Notes: a model not told the origin generated them from the letters alone. A DNA stretch of 16,695 nucleotides from DASUPK01 sp036377415 (GCA_036377415.1 DASUYK010000075.1:1-16695), one strand, 5' to 3'. Counted from the stretch's first letter, positions 6,399 to 12,692 are shown. Program-made: numbers and translations.

Positions 6399-6959
6399 GT
6401 GCCCGACACGACCACCGGCTCGGCGGCGCCGGAGAAGGAGTCGAAGGCCGAGCTCGACCGCGCCTTCGAGCAGCTCTATCGCGATCACCTGCGCGACGTG
6501 TACTCGTACTCGTACTACCGGGTCGGGAACCATCACGACGCCGAGGACGTCACCGAGCAGGCGTTCCTTCAGGCGTATCGCCACTTCGAGCGGGCTCGGC
6601 GCGAGTCGAATGGTCGCCCGCTCCGCCCCTGGCTCATCCGGATCGCGCACAACCTCGCCTCCAACTACCACCGTGACCGTGCCCGCCGGCCGCAGCGGGT
6701 CCTCGACGAAAGCGAGCCGCTCGCCGCTCCCCACGGGACCGAGAGGATCGTCGAGGGGCGGGAGGAGCTGAGGCGGGTGATGGACCACCTTCAGAAGCTG
6801 CCCGACGACCGACGCGACGCGCTGATCATGCGGTTCGCGCTGGGCATGGACAACCGCGAGATCGCGAGAGCGCTCGGCCGCTCGGACGGCGCCACGAAGG
6901 TGCTGATCCACCGGGCGATCAAGCAGCTCGACGAGGAGATGAATTCCGATGGCGAGTGA
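6399..6959 (+). CDS. ECF-type RNA polymerase sigma factor (sigma-70 family)
   Basis: This 186-aa alternative sigma factor has only regions 2 and 4. Sigma2 spans about residues 22-96: FEQLYRDHLRDVYSYSYYRV, DAEDVTEQAFLQAYRHF (core contact), and RPWLIRIAHNLASNYHRDR (-10 recognition). Sigma4 spans about 125-180: VMDHLQKLPDDRRDALIMRF, then MDNREIARALGRSDGATKVL as the helix-turn-helix. GTG 6399 lies 6 nt after TACGCT (6387-6392), consistent with a leaderless transcript separate from or internal to the plsC-gpsA unit. Its end overlaps the start of the next gene by 11 nt, the normal arrangement for a sigma factor and its regulator. The activating signal and target promoters are not visible. The ECF subgroup was not resolved. 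Confidence 0.92.
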   Translation: MPDTTTGSAAPEKESKAELDRAFEQLYRDHLRDVYSYSYYRVGNHHDAEDVTEQAFLQAYRHFERARRESNGRPLRPWLIRIAHNLASNYHRDRARRPQRVLDESEPLAAPHGTERIVEGREELRRVMDHLQKLPDDRRDALIMRFALGMDNREIARALGRSDGATKVLIHRAIKQLDEEMNSDGE

Positions 6960-7320
6960 GCACACCGGCGACGTCGAGAGCCTGCTTCGATCCGCGTTGC
7001 GCCCGATCGAGCCGCCCGAGAAGCTCTCGGAACGAGTCGAGGAGACCCTGAGCGCGGTCACGGAGGCAGCCGCCGAGGAGCTCTCCGCCTGGGCGGAGGA
7101 GCTCTCGGAATCGGAGCTGCGCTCGCTCAGGGACCCCCGCAACTGGGTTCGCCCCGCCGCCGCGATCGCCGCCGGTGGGATCGCGGCGGGGGGACTGGTC
7201 CTGGTCGAGCTCCGTCGCCGGAAGCGCCCGTCGCGCCTGTCGGGGATCTCCGATCAGTTCTCGGGGATCTCCGATCAGTTCTCGGAGATCGCCGATCAGC
7301 TTCGCAGCCGGTTCGACTGA
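6949..7320 (+). CDS. Single-TM protein overlapping the ECF sigma gene; candidate non-classical anti-sigma factor
   Basis: This 123-aa protein starts 11 nt inside the sigma gene, so the two are translationally coupled. Residues 1-60 are acidic and helical (LLRSALRPIEPPEKLSERVE, then ETLSAVTEAAAEELSAWAEE). A RDPRNWVRP segment leads to one membrane helix at about 69-87 (PAAAIAAGGIAAGGLVLVE), followed by a basic stop-transfer RRRKRPSR. By the positive-inside rule, that basic segment predicts a cytoplasmic C-terminus. Residues 98-118 are three 7-residue repeats (SGISDQF, SGISDQF, SEIADQL), possibly a short coiled coil. No zinc-binding HxxxCxxC of the classical ZAS anti-sigma domain is present. The regulatory role is inferred from gene order only. 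Confidence 0.75.
   Translation: MASEHTGDVESLLRSALRPIEPPEKLSERVEETLSAVTEAAAEELSAWAEELSESELRSLRDPRNWVRPAAAIAAGGIAAGGLVLVELRRRKRPSRLSGISDQFSGISDQFSEIADQLRSRFD
7240..7302 (+). repeat. 21-nt in-frame tandem repeat, three copies
   Basis: Copies 7240-7260 and 7261-7281 are identical (tcggggatctccgatcagtt plus c). The third copy, 7282-7302, differs at a few positions. Each codes for seven residues of the SGISDQF type at the end of the putative anti-sigma partner. The 7-residue period matches one coiled-coil heptad. Confidence 0.95.
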
Positions 7321-7324
7321 TCCG

Positions 7325-7765
7325 CTAGGTGGTCGCCGCCGGCCTCCCCACCTGACGCGTCGCCAGCGCCGCGACGATGCCCGTGATCCCGAGCACGAGG
7401 TGCAGGACGTTGTCCTCGTCGTTGACGGGGACCAGCTCGATCAGCACGCCGTTCTCGGCGACGAAGCTGATGCCGCCGTCCCCGGTCGCGATGAAGCCGA
7501 GGATGCAGAGGAGGATGAACAGAATGCCCACGAACATCGCCGCCGACCGCGCTGCCGCTCCCGACGCAAGCAGCAACAGCGCCCCGATCGTGATGTGAAC
7601 GAGGTTGTGCCATCCGTTCACGGCGAGGACGTCGAACACCTTGTCGGCGCGGATCGAGTCGCCCGTGGCGAAGCTCGCCTCGTAGAAGAAGCCGATGATT
7701 CCGGCGACGACGAGGACCGCCCCGACCAACAGGCAGTAGAGCCGGGCTGGGCTTGTTTCCGCCAT
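7325..7765 (-). CDS. DUF4383-family four-TM membrane protein
   Basis: This 146-aa membrane protein has four hydrophobic segments at about residues 10-27, 52-70, 76-94 and 120-136. The two motifs NGWHNLVHITIGALLL (50-65) and NVLHLVLGITGIVAAL (119-134), each with a histidine in an N-x(2)-H-x(3)-G-like frame, are typical of DUF4383. That family is widespread in actinobacteria and has no assigned function. ATG 7765 is preceded by a strong AGGAGG at the right distance; the frame stays open further upstream, but those codons look like non-coding leader. It converges with the ECF partner gene, whose stop is 4 nt away, and is divergent from the rhomboid gene. Confidence 0.85.
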   Translation of the reverse strand: MAETSPARLYCLLVGAVLVVAGIIGFFYEASFATGDSIRADKVFDVLAVNGWHNLVHITIGALLLLASGAAARSAAMFVGILFILLCILGFIATGDGGISFVAENGVLIELVPVNDEDNVLHLVLGITGIVAALATRQVGRPAATT

Positions 7766-7886
7766 AAGTGCCTCCTTGTCTCGTGATCCGTTTCCCTGGC
7801 GCTCGTACCCACATGCGTGCGGGGGGAGAAACCAGATCATCCGAGAAGGCGGGGACGGACTGGGGTCGCCCACTAGGCTCCGCCGG

Positions 7887-8711
7887 ATGCAGACCTGCTA
7901 CCGGCACCCGAACCGCGAGACCGGCGTCTCATGCTCCAACTGCGGACGCCCGATCTGCCCCGAGTGCATGACCTCGACGCCGGTCGGGATGCGCTGTCCC
8001 GAATGCGCGCGCGAGCGCACGAAGGTGAGGACCGGCACCGGCGCCTTCAGCCGGAAGGCCGGCGGGATGCCCGCCACCTACGCCCTGATCGGGCTCAACG
8101 CGATCGTCTTCGTCGCGGAGCTGCTCAGCGGCGGTCCCGCCGGGGTCGGCGACGAGGGCAGCCTGATCCGCGACGCCGGCACATACGGCCCCTCGATCGC
8201 CGATGGGGAGTGGTGGCGGGTCGTCACCGGCGGCTTCCTGCACGCGGGGTTCATCCACCTGCTGCTCAACATGTACGTCCTCTACATCGCCGGTTCGATG
8301 CTCGAGCCAGCGATCGGGACACCGCGATTCCTCGGGATCTACTTCGTCGGGCTGCTCGGCGGTGCGGTCGGCGCGCTGCTCGTCGATCCGAACGCCACCA
8401 CGGTCGGAGCATCCGGCGCGATCTTCGGGCTGATGGCGGCGGTGATAGTGGTCGCCCGCGGGCGCGGAATCGAGGAGGTCGCATCCCAGTTCGGCCTCTT
8501 CGTCGTGCTCAACCTCGTGCTCACCTTCTCGATCCCGGGCATCTCGGTGGGCGGCCACATCGGCGGGCTGATCGGCGGCGGGCTCGCGGCCGCGCTCGTG
8601 ATCTTCGTCGAGCGCCAACTGGGGGGCCGGCCCGGATACGCGTTCGAGCTCGGCGCGATCATCCTGATGATCGCCGGGACCTTCGTCGGCGCGATCGCGG
8701 TGGCGGGCTAG
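7887..8711 (+). CDS. Rhomboid-family intramembrane serine protease with N-terminal zinc-binding domain
   Basis: This 274-aa protein would cleave membrane-protein substrates within the bilayer. Residues 1-45 hold four metal-type pairs (C4/H7, C16/C19, C24/C27, C37/C40), arranged like a B-box or zinc ribbon. The six-TM rhomboid core starts at about residue 62. The FLHAGFIHLLLNM motif (118-130) carries the conserved H and N, TVGASGAIFG (172-181) carries nucleophile S176, and VGGHIGGLIGGGLAA (221-235) carries catalytic H224. The catalytic dyad is therefore intact. ATG 7887 lies 7 nt after TAGGCT (7874-7879), a leaderless arrangement; upstream in-frame codons exist but lack a plausible RBS. A short remnant of another gene follows directly. 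The protease substrate is unknown. Confidence 0.92.
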   Translation: MQTCYRHPNRETGVSCSNCGRPICPECMTSTPVGMRCPECARERTKVRTGTGAFSRKAGGMPATYALIGLNAIVFVAELLSGGPAGVGDEGSLIRDAGTYGPSIADGEWWRVVTGGFLHAGFIHLLLNMYVLYIAGSMLEPAIGTPRFLGIYFVGLLGGAVGALLVDPNATTVGASGAIFGLMAAVIVVARGRGIEEVASQFGLFVVLNLVLTFSIPGISVGGHIGGLIGGGLAAALVIFVERQLGGRPGYAFELGAIILMIAGTFVGAIAVAG

Positions 8712-8715
8712 GCGG

Positions 8716-8793
8716 ATCGGCGGAGGCCATCTGATCAACCCGGCGGCGCCCGAGGTGCTCGCCTTCGTCCGCCGGATCCTGGACGGCGGCTAG
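8716..8793 (+). pseudogene. C-terminal remnant of an alpha/beta-fold hydrolase gene
   Basis: Directly after the rhomboid stop, one frame reads 25 codons and a TAG. The sequence includes GGGHLINPAAPEVLAFVRRI, then LDGG. This is the usual end of alpha/beta hydrolases: the catalytic-His turn (GGH) and the last helix (PEVLAFVRRIL). There is no start codon and no upstream part of the enzyme; the rest of the gene is missing. The remnant's stop overlaps the stop of the convergent SRPBCC gene. It was recognised by eye; a chance match is possible but the motif order argues against it. Confidence 0.55.
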
Positions 8794-9578
8794 CGCGGGT
8801 ACTCGTCGGTCCCGCGCGTGCCGCGCCCCAGCCGCCGGGCCGCGCGGTTCCTGACGCCGCCCGCGACGCCGATCCCGGTGTTGATCGCGCGGCGGGCAAC
8901 GCCGAATCCCGCGCCCGCGACGCCCTCCGCGACGTCGCGCGTGGTTCGCAGCGCACCCCCCGTCACCCGGCGCCCGGTGGACATCGCGCGCTCGGCCATC
9001 GCCGCCGGCATCTCCGCGATCGACCGAGGCCCGGTCGCAGGGCGGTACTCCTCCGTCGGTGAGTCAGTCGGCGGGTGGGCCGCCGTGCCGTACCGGTCGG
9101 AAGCCGACCGAGTGCCCCTGGAGGGTGCCGTCTTGCCCGCGGCCCGCCGCTCGGCCTCGCGCTTCAGGTCCTCGACCGACCCCCTGAGGGTCGAGCGGTG
9201 TGCACGGCGGGCGATCGGCCCGGGGAGGGGGATCGCGATCTCGAGGCCGAGCTTGTAGGTCGCCCGGGTGCGGTCCCCGAGGTCCTCGAACAGGTAGTGG
9301 CCGTCGGCGCCGTTGATCCCGTTCCCCTCGACGAAGTCCCACTCGATCCGCTCGGGCGGCTCGTAGCGGTAGTCGAGCGTGTAGTCGACCTTGCGGACCT
9401 TGGCGTCGATGAAGAGGCGGACCCGCTTCCCGCGCCCCTTGCTGTCCCAGTCGAGGACCTCGGTGTCGACGACCGCGCTCTGCCAGGCGGGAAAGGTCTC
9501 GTAGTCGATGATCGCGGCGAAGCAGGTCTCGATCGGGGCTGCAATCTCGACGGTGTGCTCGGCCCAGTTCAGGCCCAT
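8790..9578 (-). CDS. SRPBCC (START-like) domain protein with basic low-complexity tail
   Basis: The first ~145 residues form a polyketide-cyclase/START-like helix-grip fold: EHTVEIAAPIETCFAAIIDY, then FPAWQSAVVDTEVLD, RVRLFIDAKVRKVDYTLDYR and EPPERIEWDFVEGNGINGAD, ending with a terminal helix. Such proteins bind hydrophobic ligands such as lipids, quinones or polyketides. The remaining ~118 residues are rich in Arg, Ala, Gly and Thr, with repeated GVAGAGFGVARR- and GIGVAGGVRNR-like segments; they look disordered and positively charged, perhaps for binding nucleic acid or a membrane surface. ATG 9578 overlaps the upstream stop as TGATG, with GAGGAG just before it; GTG 9581 is an alternative. 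It is the second gene of a coupled pair with the cobalamin-binding-protein homologue. Confidence 0.8.
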   Translation of the reverse strand: MGLNWAEHTVEIAAPIETCFAAIIDYETFPAWQSAVVDTEVLDWDSKGRGKRVRLFIDAKVRKVDYTLDYRYEPPERIEWDFVEGNGINGADGHYLFEDLGDRTRATYKLGLEIAIPLPGPIARRAHRSTLRGSVEDLKREAERRAAGKTAPSRGTRSASDRYGTAAHPPTDSPTEEYRPATGPRSIAEMPAAMAERAMSTGRRVTGGALRTTRDVAEGVAGAGFGVARRAINTGIGVAGGVRNRAARRLGRGTRGTDEYPR

Positions 9579-10486
9579 CACTCGCTCCTCTCGCTGGCGC
9601 CGGTGCTCACGGGCTCCTCTCCGGCGGGCGCATCAACCCTATCCGGATGGAGGAGGTGGGCGAGCAGCTCGGTCCCCTCGATCAGGCGCGGGCCAGGACG
9701 CGAGAACGACGCCGCGGCGTCTACCGCCCAGACGGCCCGGGCGCCGAGCGCGCCGATCTCGGCCGAATGGGCCTCGACCTCTCTTCGCGCGCGCTCCGCG
9801 TCCCAGCCGCACGGCATCGCGACGACCACCTCCGGGCTGGAGTCGGCGATCTCCTCCCACCCCGAGGTTCGCGACTTGGCTCCCGGGGTCCCAAGTGCGT
9901 CCTCGCCGCCCGCGATCTCGATCATCTCCGGGATCCAGTGGCCGCCGACGAATGGAGGATCGAGCCACTCGAGCGCGAGCACCCTGGGCCTGGGCGCGTC
10001 CCTCACCGCCCCGCGGACGGCGGCCAGACGCTGCTCGAGTCGGGCGCGGAGCGCCGCCGCGCGGTCCGCGACCCCCGCCGCCTCGCCGAGCCGCGAGACG
10101 TCAGCGATCACCTCCGCGAGGCTCGAGGGGTCGAGCGAGATCACCCGGGGCCGGCTCGGAAGCCGGGCGGCGACCGCGACGACGTCGTCGTAGGAGACCG
10201 CGCAGACCTCGCAGACCGCCTGGGTCACGATCAGGTCGACCTCCAGCTCCGCCAGGGTCGGCTCATCCAGCTCGTAGAGATGGCGACCCTCGCCGGTCAC
10301 CCGGCGCACCTCCGAGTCGATCTCGGCGGCGGAGAGCCCCTCCGGGATCATGCTCCGGGTCAGGTGGGGTCTGCTCGCCGCCTCCGCCGGGTGGTCGCAC
10401 TCGTGGGTGACGGCCACCACCTGGTCGCCGATCCCGAGGGCGAACAACATCTCGGTGGACGATGGGACTAGGCTGGCGATGCGCAC
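9578..10486 (-). CDS. BtuF/TroA-like cobalamin-binding protein homologue without signal peptide
   Basis: This 302-aa protein has the helical-backbone metal/cobalamin receptor fold (BtuF-like). Recognisable blocks are RIASLVPSSTEMLFALGIGD (2-21), THECDHP (27-33), IVTQAVCEVCAVSYDDV (86-102), FVGGHWIPEMIEIAGGEDAL (179-198), AMPCGWDAERA (223-233) and FSRPGPRLIEGTELLAHLLH (261-280). No signal peptide or lipobox precedes the fold, so unlike the E. coli BtuF it should be cytoplasmic. No BtuC or BtuD gene is adjacent. GTG 10486 is the start just before the conserved RIASLVPS; a CATATT box (minus strand, 10493-10498) lies 6 nt upstream. The frame is open further upstream, but that sequence is the antisense of other genes. 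The ligand is uncertain: family members are annotated as cobalamin-binding on similarity only. Confidence 0.82.
   Translation of the reverse strand: MRIASLVPSSTEMLFALGIGDQVVAVTHECDHPAEAASRPHLTRSMIPEGLSAAEIDSEVRRVTGEGRHLYELDEPTLAELEVDLIVTQAVCEVCAVSYDDVVAVAARLPSRPRVISLDPSSLAEVIADVSRLGEAAGVADRAAALRARLEQRLAAVRGAVRDAPRPRVLALEWLDPPFVGGHWIPEMIEIAGGEDALGTPGAKSRTSGWEEIADSSPEVVVAMPCGWDAERARREVEAHSAEIGALGARAVWAVDAAASFSRPGPRLIEGTELLAHLLHPDRVDAPAGEEPVSTGASERSE
10469..10474 (+). promoter_or_regulatory. -10 box TAGGCT for the carbinolamine dehydratase gene, inside the divergent gene
   Basis: TAGGCT at 10469-10474 is the same hexamer seen before sigH and the rhomboid gene. It would give a transcript starting about 10481, 15 nt before ATG 10496, enough to include the GGAG Shine-Dalgarno. 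It lies within the first codons of the divergent cobalamin-binding-protein gene, so the two promoters overlap. No convincing -35 element is visible. Confidence 0.4.
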
Positions 10487-10495
10487 GGAGCGAAT

Positions 10496-10780
10496 ATGGC
10501 ACTTCTGAGCGACGACGACATAAAGGAGCGAATGGCGGAGCTCGACGGCTGGCGGCAGCGCGGCGAGTACATCGTGAAGAGCTTCGATCGCGGTGACTTC
10601 GTCGGCTCGGTCAAGTTCGTCGAGTCTCTGGTCGGTCCCGCGGAGGAGATGAACCACCACCCGGACATCGCGATCTCGTGGAGCCAGGTCGAGGTGGCGA
10701 TCTCCACCCACGCCGAGGGCGGGATCACCGAGAACGACTTCGAGCTGGCGAAGAAGGTCGAGGCGCTCGCCTCGACCTGA
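10496..10780 (+). CDS. Pterin-4a-carbinolamine dehydratase (4a-hydroxytetrahydrobiopterin dehydratase)
   Basis: This 94-aa enzyme dehydrates 4a-hydroxy-tetrahydropterin, recycling the pterin cofactor of aromatic amino acid hydroxylases; in other bacteria homologues act in pterin or molybdopterin metabolism or as protein partners. The family signature is complete: EMNHHPDIAISWSQVEVAIS (50-69) with the catalytic HHP, then THAEGGITENDFELAKKVE (70-88). The length is normal. ATG 10496 has CGGAG upstream at a good distance. It is divergent from the cobalamin-binding-protein homologue, with only 9 nt between start codons. No phenylalanine hydroxylase is in the window, so the physiological pterin substrate is unclear. 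Confidence 0.93.
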   Translation: MALLSDDDIKERMAELDGWRQRGEYIVKSFDRGDFVGSVKFVESLVGPAEEMNHHPDIAISWSQVEVAISTHAEGGITENDFELAKKVEALAST

Positions 10781-10786
10781 GCTCAA

Positions 10787-10865
10787 GCGCTTCTCTTGCA
10801 GCACATCGAGATCCTCGCGATGGTCGACACCCGGACCGCCCGTGGCCGGACCCCGCAAGAAGCGC
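10787..10865 (+). other. Potential three-way-junction RNA element between pterin dehydratase and CNNM genes
   Basis: GCGCTTCTCTTGC (10787-10799) pairs with GCAAGAAGCGC (10855-10865), an 11-bp stem with a 2-nt bulge. Inside it lie two smaller hairpins: ATCG..GAG with CTC..CGAT, and CCGG..CC with GG..CCGG. This makes a closed three-way shape in the 216-nt gap 10781-10996. I recognise no known RNA family. It could be a terminator of the upstream gene, a cis-element for the downstream transporter gene, or chance pairing in GC-rich sequence. The rest of the gap holds a TAGCCT box (10886-10891) that may be the -10 of the CNNM gene. Confidence 0.3.
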
Positions 10866-10996
10866 AAACACCGCCACCCGTCCGGTAGCCTTGGCTCGTC
10901 GCCAGTGACCGACGACGACCTCCCTCGAAGTACGAACGCCCAGTCGGGCGTGACGATGACGGCGGGCCGGCCGCAGCCTGAATCGGAGCAGCGCCG

Positions 10997-12280
10997 ATGA
11001 CCGCTGTCTTCCTCGTCCTGCTCTTCGTCCTGATCGCGGTCAACGGCATTTTCGTTGCGGCCGAGTTCGCCCTGGTCCGGACACGCCGGTCGCGGATCGA
11101 GCAGCTCGCCTCGGACGGGAGCCGCGGCGCGAGCGCGGTGATCGAGCAGCTCGATCGGATCGACGAGTACCTCTCGGCCTGCCAGCTCGGGATCACGATG
11201 GCCTCGATCGGGATCGGATTCCTCGGCGAGCCCGCTGTCGCCCAGCTCATCGAGCCGATCTTCGGCGGTCTCTCCCACGGAGTTGCCGTCGCGATCTCGG
11301 TGGCGATCGCCTACACGCTGGTCACCACCCTCCACGTCGTCGTCGGGGAGCAGGCGCCGAAGATGTTCGCGATCTCCAGGCCCGAGGGCAGCGCCCGGTC
11401 GCTGGCGGCGCCCCTGCGCCTGTTCCGGCGGGTCAGCGCTCCGTTCACCGTCGCCCTGACCTGGATGTCGAACGCGCTCGTGCGCCTGTTCGGCGTTCGT
11501 CCGGGCGAGCTGCACGAGCAGCCGACCACCGAGGATCTGAAGCTGCTGATCTCACAGTCGGCGACCGGCGGGCACCTCGACCCCGGCGAGGCGGTCATGC
11601 TCAGCGGGGTATTCCATCTGCACGAGCAGGAAGCGCGTGAGGTGATGACCCCGATCCCGGCGGTCGTTACGGTCGACTACTCCTCGAACGTCTCGGATGC
11701 GCTCAAGCTCTGCACCTCCTCCGGCCACAACCGGCTGGTCGTGGTGGACGACGGCAACCAGGACCGGGTCAGGGGCATCGTCCATGCGCTGCGCCTTGTC
11801 CGATTGCAGATGAGCGAGGGACCGGAAGCGCGGATCGAAGGGGCGGTCAGGGACGCCCTGATCGTCCCGGAGACCAAGCCGCTCGACGACCTGCTGACGG
11901 AGCTCCAGCGCCAGCGCTCCTCGATCGGCGTCGTCGTCGACGAGTACGGCCGCACGGTCGGGATCGTCACGGTCGAGGACATCCTCGAGGAGGTGGTCGG
12001 CGAGATCGAGGACGAGACCGACCCACTCGCCGGCTCCCTGCGGCAGCTCGCGAACGGCGACTGGTACGTGCGGGGCCACGTCTCGCTGGGTGATCTCGCG
12101 GACCGCGGAATCGAGCTTCCGGCGGACACGGACGCCTACAACTCGGTCGGCGGATACGTCTTCGGCGAGCTCGGGCGACTGCCCAAGCGCGGCGATCTGA
12201 TCACCGCCGACGGGTTCGAGATCCGGGTGGAATCGGTCCGGGAGAACCGGGTCGAGGCGGTGCGGATTCACAGCCGCTAG
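10997..12280 (+). CDS. CNNM/CorC-HlyC family membrane protein with CBS pair
   Basis: This 427-aa protein has the three-part build of CNNM/CorC divalent-cation transport proteins. Residues 1-190 form the DUF21/CNNM membrane domain: VFLVLLFVLIAVNGIFVAAE, FALVRTRRSRIEQLA, YLSACQLGITMASIGIGFLG, and the HVVVGEQAPKMFAI motif. Residues about 210-335 are a CBS-domain pair (REVMTPIPAVVTVDYSSN and SIGVVVDEYGRTVGIVTVED), which binds adenosine nucleotides in this family. Residues about 345-427 are the CorC_HlyC C-terminal domain (GDWYVRGHVSLGDLADRGIE, then TDAYNSVGGYVFGELGRLP). Members export Mg2+ in the structures known; older hemolysin-C annotations are historical. ATG 10997 overlaps the stop of a possible 31-codon leader frame as ATGA. 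A hairpin follows at 12283. Confidence 0.93.
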   Translation: MTAVFLVLLFVLIAVNGIFVAAEFALVRTRRSRIEQLASDGSRGASAVIEQLDRIDEYLSACQLGITMASIGIGFLGEPAVAQLIEPIFGGLSHGVAVAISVAIAYTLVTTLHVVVGEQAPKMFAISRPEGSARSLAAPLRLFRRVSAPFTVALTWMSNALVRLFGVRPGELHEQPTTEDLKLLISQSATGGHLDPGEAVMLSGVFHLHEQEAREVMTPIPAVVTVDYSSNVSDALKLCTSSGHNRLVVVDDGNQDRVRGIVHALRLVRLQMSEGPEARIEGAVRDALIVPETKPLDDLLTELQRQRSSIGVVVDEYGRTVGIVTVEDILEEVVGEIEDETDPLAGSLRQLANGDWYVRGHVSLGDLADRGIELPADTDAYNSVGGYVFGELGRLPKRGDLITADGFEIRVESVRENRVEAVRIHSR

Positions 12281-12282
12281 GC

Positions 12283-12310
12283 CGGAAATCCCGCTTACCA
12301 GGGGTTTTCG
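12283..12310 (+). terminator. Terminator-like hairpin after the CNNM gene
   Basis: CGGAAATCCC (12283-12292) pairs over 10 positions, two of them G-T, with GGGGTTTTCG (12301-12310) across an 8-nt loop. It begins 3 nt after the CNNM stop codon. No U-tract follows, so the efficiency is uncertain, but the position is right for a transcript end. Confidence 0.55.
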
Positions 12311-12367
12311 CTTCCGTCCGCATACGGCTCTACGTTGCCGGAGATCGAGGGTGCAGCAATAGGTGCA

Positions 12368-12386
12368 ACCCGATCTCAAGTCGGGT
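12368..12386 (+). promoter_or_regulatory. Hairpin adjoining the Shine-Dalgarno of the 97-aa gene
   Basis: ACCCGA (12368-12373) and TCGGGT (12381-12386) form a perfect 6-bp stem ending 2 nt before the AGGAGG at 12389-12394. The upstream GGGTGCA (12349-12355) can instead pair with TGCAACCC (12364-12371), which would break the hairpin. Two competing structures next to a ribosome-binding site suggest translational control, but could be chance. A TACGTT box at 12331-12336 may be the -10 element. Confidence 0.35.
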
Positions 12387-12398
12387 CTAGGAGGCCAC

Positions 12399-12692
12399 AT
12401 GTGGGTCGTCCGGTTCAGCGATAAGCAGCTCGAGGTGGTCAGGGCGGTGCTCCGATCCGAAGAGCACCGGGGGCCGGCTCTGGAGGGCGCGCTCGAAGCG
12501 CTCGACCTGGCCCGTTGGGATGACCTCCCCGAGGCCCAGCTCCCATGGGGCGAGGTGGAGGCGGAGGCGAGCAAGCAGGGTGTCTCGCAGGCGGATGTGA
12601 TCTGGGATCGTTCCGGCCGCCATGAGGAACCCGCGGTACCGCCGATCGGAACGAACTCCCGCGTCAAGCGCAAGGGCAAGCAGGCGGCATAG
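12399..12692 (+). CDS. Hypothetical 97-aa protein
   Basis: I recognise no family. The product is acidic in the middle and basic at the end: MWVVRFSDKQLEVVRAVLRS, a long helical region rich in Glu, Ala and Leu (ALEGALEALDLARWDDLPEA), and a C-terminal tail SRVKRKGKQAA. The ATG has an excellent AGGAGG at 12389-12394, the strongest argument that it is real. There is no signal peptide or membrane segment. Its last 71 nt overlap the start of the M28 peptidase gene in another frame, so at least the junction needs confirmation. Confidence 0.7.
   Translation: MWVVRFSDKQLEVVRAVLRSEEHRGPALEGALEALDLARWDDLPEAQLPWGEVEAEASKQGVSQADVIWDRSGRHEEPAVPPIGTNSRVKRKGKQAA

Noticed and set aside
3608..7320. One coordinated new lipid-stress system (dehydrogenase, PlsC-GpsA, ECF sigma, membrane partner)
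   Set aside because: The genes are adjacent, but separate promoter-like boxes precede the dehydrogenase and the sigma gene, and nothing beyond proximity links their functions.
10487..11515. Upstream extension of the cobalamin-binding-protein frame on the minus strand (open to about 11515)
   Set aside because: The extension is antisense to the pterin dehydratase and CNNM genes, has Arg/Asp-rich non-domain composition, and the conserved fold begins exactly at GTG 10486.
12640..12665. Tat signal in the M28 lipoprotein (SRRHRF)
   Set aside because: The arginine pair is present, but spacing and following residues do not match S-R-R-x-F-L-K; a Sec lipoprotein signal with IAGC is the simpler reading.
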